Source: Prochlorococcus sp. AG-402-B05 (GTDB lineage Bacteria; Cyanobacteriota; Cyanobacteriia; PCC-6307; Cyanobiaceae). From it: DNA of 37,577 bases. The notes under the pieces are model-generated. The model saw only the letters and a list, made by a program, of their open reading frames with translations, ran no database searches and was not told the DNA's origin. This document shows positions 34,472 to 37,577 of the stretch, piece after piece (the stretch's first letter is position 1; each line of letters starts with the position of its first letter). The stretch is from contig QCHK01000015.1 of assembly GCA_003279635.1 (NCBI GenBank), positions 1 through 37,577 on the forward strand, in the 5' to 3' direction. A program made the position numbers and the translations under genes.

Positions 34472-35584
34472 ATGAATATAGCAATTATTGGTTCTGGATT
34501 AACTGGATCATTGGCCGCAATTTCATTAGCAAAAGCTGGCTGTAGAGTTGATCTATATGAGAGACTATCAGACGAAGAACTTGTCAATCGAGATCGAACA
34601 TACGCTATTACACATTCCTCTAGAAAGATATTAGAGAAGCTTGGTATCTGGTCAAATTTATCAAAAGATTTAGTAGCATTTCAATATCTAAACGTAATAG
34701 ATTATGAATTAAATAAAAAATTTGAATTTCTTGTTAATGATTTAACTTTTACTGACCAAAAATATTCTGCAGTAGGTTGGATTGCTGAACATAAATTTAT
34801 AATGTTATCCATTTTAAACTTTATTTCTAATATAGAAAATATCAACAAGATTCCAACATCTGTGATTCCTAATACCAATAATTATGATCTAATTGTTGCT
34901 GCAGATGGATCAAGCTCTAATACTAAAAAAAAGCTTAAAACACCCTCTTTTCATTTTAAATATGATCAGATGTGCATTACTGCTAAGGTTCTTCTTAGAG
35001 GTATGAAATCTAATGAAGCCTTCGAAATTTTAAATAGTGAGGGGCCATTTGCTGTATTACCATTAGGAGGTGATTTATTTCAAATTATATGTAGTCAATC
35101 AATCTTAAAGGGTGCTTATAATATGAATTTATCTAAATCTCTATTATTAGATTATTTATCAACAATACTTCCATATGGTATTGAACCTGACACTATTATT
35201 GATGCGCCAGAATCATTTCCAATTGATTTTTGTCTTAACTATTTATTCTTTTCTGGTAAATATATTTACTTAGGTGAAACAGCACACAAAATTCATCCTG
35301 TAGGTGGTCAAGGACTAAATCTATGTTGGCGAGATGTTGATTGTCTGGCGAAATTATTCTCCATACCATTATTAAAGAATAATCATTCGTTAATTCCATT
35401 AATATATTCTATTTCTAGATCATTTGATGTATTATCCATATCTATTTTAACGGATAGTTTAGTAAGATATTCTCGAAGCAATATTTCTATCTTTTATTTA
35501 CCTAGGTTACTTGTATTCTTTATTTTAAAAAATTCATCTTTACTTAGGAAATATATTCTCAATTTAATGACTAATGGATTCTAA
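34472..35584 (+). CDS. UbiH/Coq6-like FAD-dependent hydroxylase
   Basis: The 370-residue protein has the FAD-binding start IAIIGSGLTGSLAAISLAKA (residues 3-22) and the family signature GETAHKIHPVGGQGLNLCWR, equivalent to G-x-AAHxxHPxxGQG of ring hydroxylases of ubiquinone synthesis. DGSSSNTKK marks the second FAD region. In cyanobacteria the substrate is not certain (quinone or other ring), since they lack ubiquinone. C-terminal residues are hydrophobic and basic, suggesting membrane association. Confidence 0.9.
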   Translation: MNIAIIGSGLTGSLAAISLAKAGCRVDLYERLSDEELVNRDRTYAITHSSRKILEKLGIWSNLSKDLVAFQYLNVIDYELNKKFEFLVNDLTFTDQKYSAVGWIAEHKFIMLSILNFISNIENINKIPTSVIPNTNNYDLIVAADGSSSNTKKKLKTPSFHFKYDQMCITAKVLLRGMKSNEAFEILNSEGPFAVLPLGGDLFQIICSQSILKGAYNMNLSKSLLLDYLSTILPYGIEPDTIIDAPESFPIDFCLNYLFFSGKYIYLGETAHKIHPVGGQGLNLCWRDVDCLAKLFSIPLLKNNHSLIPLIYSISRSFDVLSISILTDSLVRYSRSNISIFYLPRLLVFFILKNSSLLRKYILNLMTNGF

Positions 35585-35600
35585 TTTGAGTTATATATAA

Positions 35601-35810
35601 ATGATAAATACTAATAATTCTATCAATCCGCCATCAGCTGAATTGTGTAATTTCATTATTGACAAATTAGGTATAAGTCAGGTAGCGCTTGAATTAGGAA
35701 TCAAAAGATCTTGTTTGGAAAATTCTCCCCTACCTATTGTAATGTGGAGTTATGGTTTAATTACTTTGTCTCAACTAAAGATAATACTTTTGTGGCTTAA
35801 GAATAATTAA
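35601..35810 (+). CDS. DUF2949 family protein
   Basis: The 69-residue protein has LCNFIIDKLGISQVALELGI and PLPIVMWSYGLITLSQLKII then LLWLK, matching DUF2949 (LGLSxxxxxLAxRxxxxxxxPLPMVLWQYGLV). The family is cyanobacterial and of unknown role. Its stop codon overlaps the convergent apt stop: both use a TTAA at 35807-35810. Confidence 0.82.
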   Translation: MINTNNSINPPSAELCNFIIDKLGISQVALELGIKRSCLENSPLPIVMWSYGLITLSQLKIILLWLKNN

Positions 35811-36329
35811 TACTTTATTAGGGTTTCTACAAATAAATTTGAATCTAAATTTTCTCTACCTTTAAGTTCAGTTAGCTCTACAAGAAAAGAATATCCAATT
35901 AAATTAGCACCTGCTTTTTTGATCAAGTTCCCTGCTGCTCCAGCAGTTCCTCCTGTAGCTAGTAAATCATCAAATAAAAGTATCTTACTATCCTTTTCAA
36001 TTATATTTTGCTGGATTTCTAATCTGTCTTCACCGTACTCAAGCTTATAATTAGTACCTATTACTTCTCCAGGTAATTTATTAGGTTTTCTAATAGTAAT
36101 TAAACCTATCTCAAGCTTAAATGCCAATGCAGATGCAGAAATAAATCCTCTTGATTCTATGGCAGCAATATAATCAGGTTTTTTACTAGATATCAGTTTC
36201 TGAAGAGGAAACATTAAATTAATTCTTTCCATATCTTGGGCTCTTTATATATTGGGTTTAAGTCTTTGAAGACGATTCCTTTTTTCGGGTAATCATTTTT
36301 TCTGTAATGTATTTTTTCAAGTGATCCAT
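35807..36329 (-). pseudogene. apt: Adenine phosphoribosyltransferase, frameshifted
   Basis: Apt makes AMP from adenine and PRPP. The 3' part is open from an ATG at 36232 and carries ESRGF, IRKPNKLPGE and the PRPP loop ILLFDDLLATGGTAG, but lacks the N-terminal region. That region is encoded just upstream in another frame (DYPKKGIVFKDLNPIYKEPK, then IWKELI and a stop). A tandem TTAATTTAAT (plus-strand ATTAA twice, 36213-36222) explains the second frame change: removing one 5-bp copy restores WKELMFPLQ. Near the start, adding one base to the six-A tract (36296-36301) joins MDHLKKYITE to KNDYPKKG. With both changes undone the protein is exactly 172 residues, the usual Apt length. The 141-codon remnant could still be made but probably lacks adenine binding. 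Confidence 0.85.
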
Positions 36330-36412
36330 GCAATAAAATATTTGAGGTGTGCAATTTTATAAAACCAACATTAAAGCTAGCAAATCAGCAAACTCCTGTC
36401 ATTATTGACTAT

Positions 36413-37009
36413 ATGAAGACTTCTAATTTAGTTGCCACGCATAGTAAAGAATTCATTAATGAATCCAATAATTTTAAAACCTGTGGCGAAGGTGGTTATT
36501 TAAATTGTTTTATTGCTAAGGATGCCTCTAGAAAACTTGATTTTTTAATTTTAGTTATCGAAACGCTTCAAATAAATGCAACGGATTCCCTCTTTTTGAA
36601 GGCTAATAATATTGGTTTGTCAGATGAGTTCACTAGTAGAGTTCAATTCTGGAAAATTAGATGTTCTAACCCGTTGAGGAAAAGTCACACCTTTTCATCA
36701 CTCTCATCGGAGCAGATAGATTCACTTGTGCAACTTATTTCTTCAATGGCAGAAAACCTTTATCCTCTTATTAGGCAATTATTATCCTCAAAAGAATCTA
36801 GGACACTGAATAAAGAGCGATGGTTTTTATTTAGTTCACGTCTTAAGTCACTTATATCCGAGAGGATGAATGTGAAGCGTAGTTATATAACCTCCTTATT
36901 AAATGATGATAAGTATGATTATTTTAGAGAGTTATTAATCATTCTATCTTTGTCATGTGGAAAAGGTGGTGCTAGCCGACTAAAAGCTTCTTTATATCAT
37001 CAATCTTAG
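36413..37009 (+). CDS. DUF3038 family protein
   Basis: From the ATG at 36413 the 198-residue protein has KLDFLILVIETLQINATDSL, IGLSDEFTSRVQFWKIRCSN and PLRK, then SSMAENLYPLI, which is the DUF3038 pattern of cyanobacteria. A GTG at 36347 would extend it by 22 residues. Function is unknown. It is followed 9 bp later by the DUF4335 gene; I recall the two families as neighbours in cyanobacteria, which supports both calls. Confidence 0.78.
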   Translation: MKTSNLVATHSKEFINESNNFKTCGEGGYLNCFIAKDASRKLDFLILVIETLQINATDSLFLKANNIGLSDEFTSRVQFWKIRCSNPLRKSHTFSSLSSEQIDSLVQLISSMAENLYPLIRQLLSSKESRTLNKERWFLFSSRLKSLISERMNVKRSYITSLLNDDKYDYFRELLIILSLSCGKGGASRLKASLYHQS

Positions 37010-37018
37010 TATATATAA

Positions 37019-37577
37019 ATGATTAATTTATCTTATAGATTTGATCAAAACTCTTCGTCTCTAGAACTTGATGGTATGCCAGATGTTTCAAATGGAGACT
37101 CAGAGAATACTATTGGTATCTTATCTTCATGGACATTGAAAATAATTGGATCACCTACATTAGAGGGTGAAAAGGATCATCTTGAAAACTTGATGCAAGT
37201 AATTCTTCAATATTCACGATCGTATATCTCTGGAATTCGAAAAACATTTATATCAAAAAAAAGTATTGTAACGATCTCTCCATTCGGCAGTAGTCATAAA
37301 TTACTTCTTAATAGTACAAAAAAAGATGTTAAGCCTCTAGAAATTATATTAGACGATTCGGAATTGTCTGATCTTACTCAATGTTTAGATCTCTTGAGGT
37401 TTGATTCCAGATTTAACCTTAATTGGGATATCATTTTAGATAGACCTTATAGTAAGAGATATATTCAATCTAGTGCTTATAAATCAAAAAAAAGATTTAA
37501 TTTATTTTATGCATTCATTTTATTTTTATCTACCAGCTCTCTTTTGTTATTGATCCCTACCAATAATAAATTTGATC
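37019..37577 (+). CDS. DUF4335-like protein, 5' end only
   Basis: The frame is open from the ATG at 37019 to the window end (186 codons). It begins MINLSYRFDQNSSSLELDGM, contains IGILSSWTLKIIGSPTLEGE and LMQVILQYSRSYISG, and a hydrophobic span near FILFLSTSSLLLLIP at the end. This matches the DUF4335 style and its position after DUF3038. The C-terminus is beyond the window. Confidence 0.72.
   Translation, partial: MINLSYRFDQNSSSLELDGMPDVSNGDSENTIGILSSWTLKIIGSPTLEGEKDHLENLMQVILQYSRSYISGIRKTFISKKSIVTISPFGSSHKLLLNSTKKDVKPLEIILDDSELSDLTQCLDLLRFDSRFNLNWDIILDRPYSKRYIQSSAYKSKKRFNLFYAFILFLSTSSLLLLIPTNNKFD

Noticed and set aside
1-37577. tRNA genes, CRISPR arrays and insertion sequences
   Set aside because: I looked for T-arm-like and direct-repeat patterns and for transposase or integrase motifs and saw none, although a covariance-model scan was not possible.

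Overview
The window is low-GC DNA packed with small genes and reads as a marine picocyanobacterium, most probably a low-light Prochlorococcus. The supporting genes are magnesium chelatase subunit ChlH, tandem high-light-inducible (Hli) proteins, a cyanobacterial AbrB-like regulator, a DesA-type desaturase, and cyanobacterial families recalled from memory (DUF3038, DUF4335, DUF2949, DUF2862-like). The genus is inferred from gene content; no database was searched.

Positions 1 to about 24.5 kb are accessory in character. They start with a partial Hli gene and two more Hli genes coupled by TAATG overlaps, then dozens of mostly orphan genes of 34-120 codons, many with one membrane segment, separated by AT-rich gaps of up to about 640 bp. 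Larger recognisable genes stand among them: a free-standing piece of an NAD-dependent DNA ligase adenylation domain, a cyAbrB regulator with a clear terminator, a DCC-family thiol oxidoreductase, a DUF2130 coiled-coil protein followed 40 bp later by a GIY-YIG (T5orf172-like) protein with a membrane tail, a two-TM potassium channel with an RCK domain, an MBL-fold protein with altered metal ligands, an SDR, a peptidase E, a DesA-like desaturase, an NmrA-like protein and a uridine-kinase-like P-loop protein. Several small genes form families inside the window: a C-x8-C family (about 3.0, 14.2 and 20.3 kb, with a Cys-less relative at 12.0 kb), a tandem PWDL/TYQ pair (1.3-1.9 kb), a STPAPTA membrane pair (22.7 and 23.2 kb), and two Nif11-like proteins.

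Positions 25.2 kb to the end are housekeeping in character and denser: a MsbA-like ABC exporter (-), then S4-domain gene, tpiA and folP (+) ending 7 bp from the convergent chlH (-), then dapB, a conserved membrane protein, a UbiH-like hydroxylase and a DUF2949 gene (+), a frameshifted apt (-), and a DUF3038/DUF4335 pair (+) cut by the window end.

Two broken genes stand out. apt can be restored to exactly 172 codons by undoing one A-tract deletion and one 5-bp tandem duplication. A short gene at 24954-25191 survives only as pieces in different frames. I found no rRNA, tRNA, CRISPR, transposase or integrase. The best candidates for undescribed biology are the DUF2130 plus GIY-YIG/membrane pair, the orphan ligase domain and the C-x8-C small-protein family.
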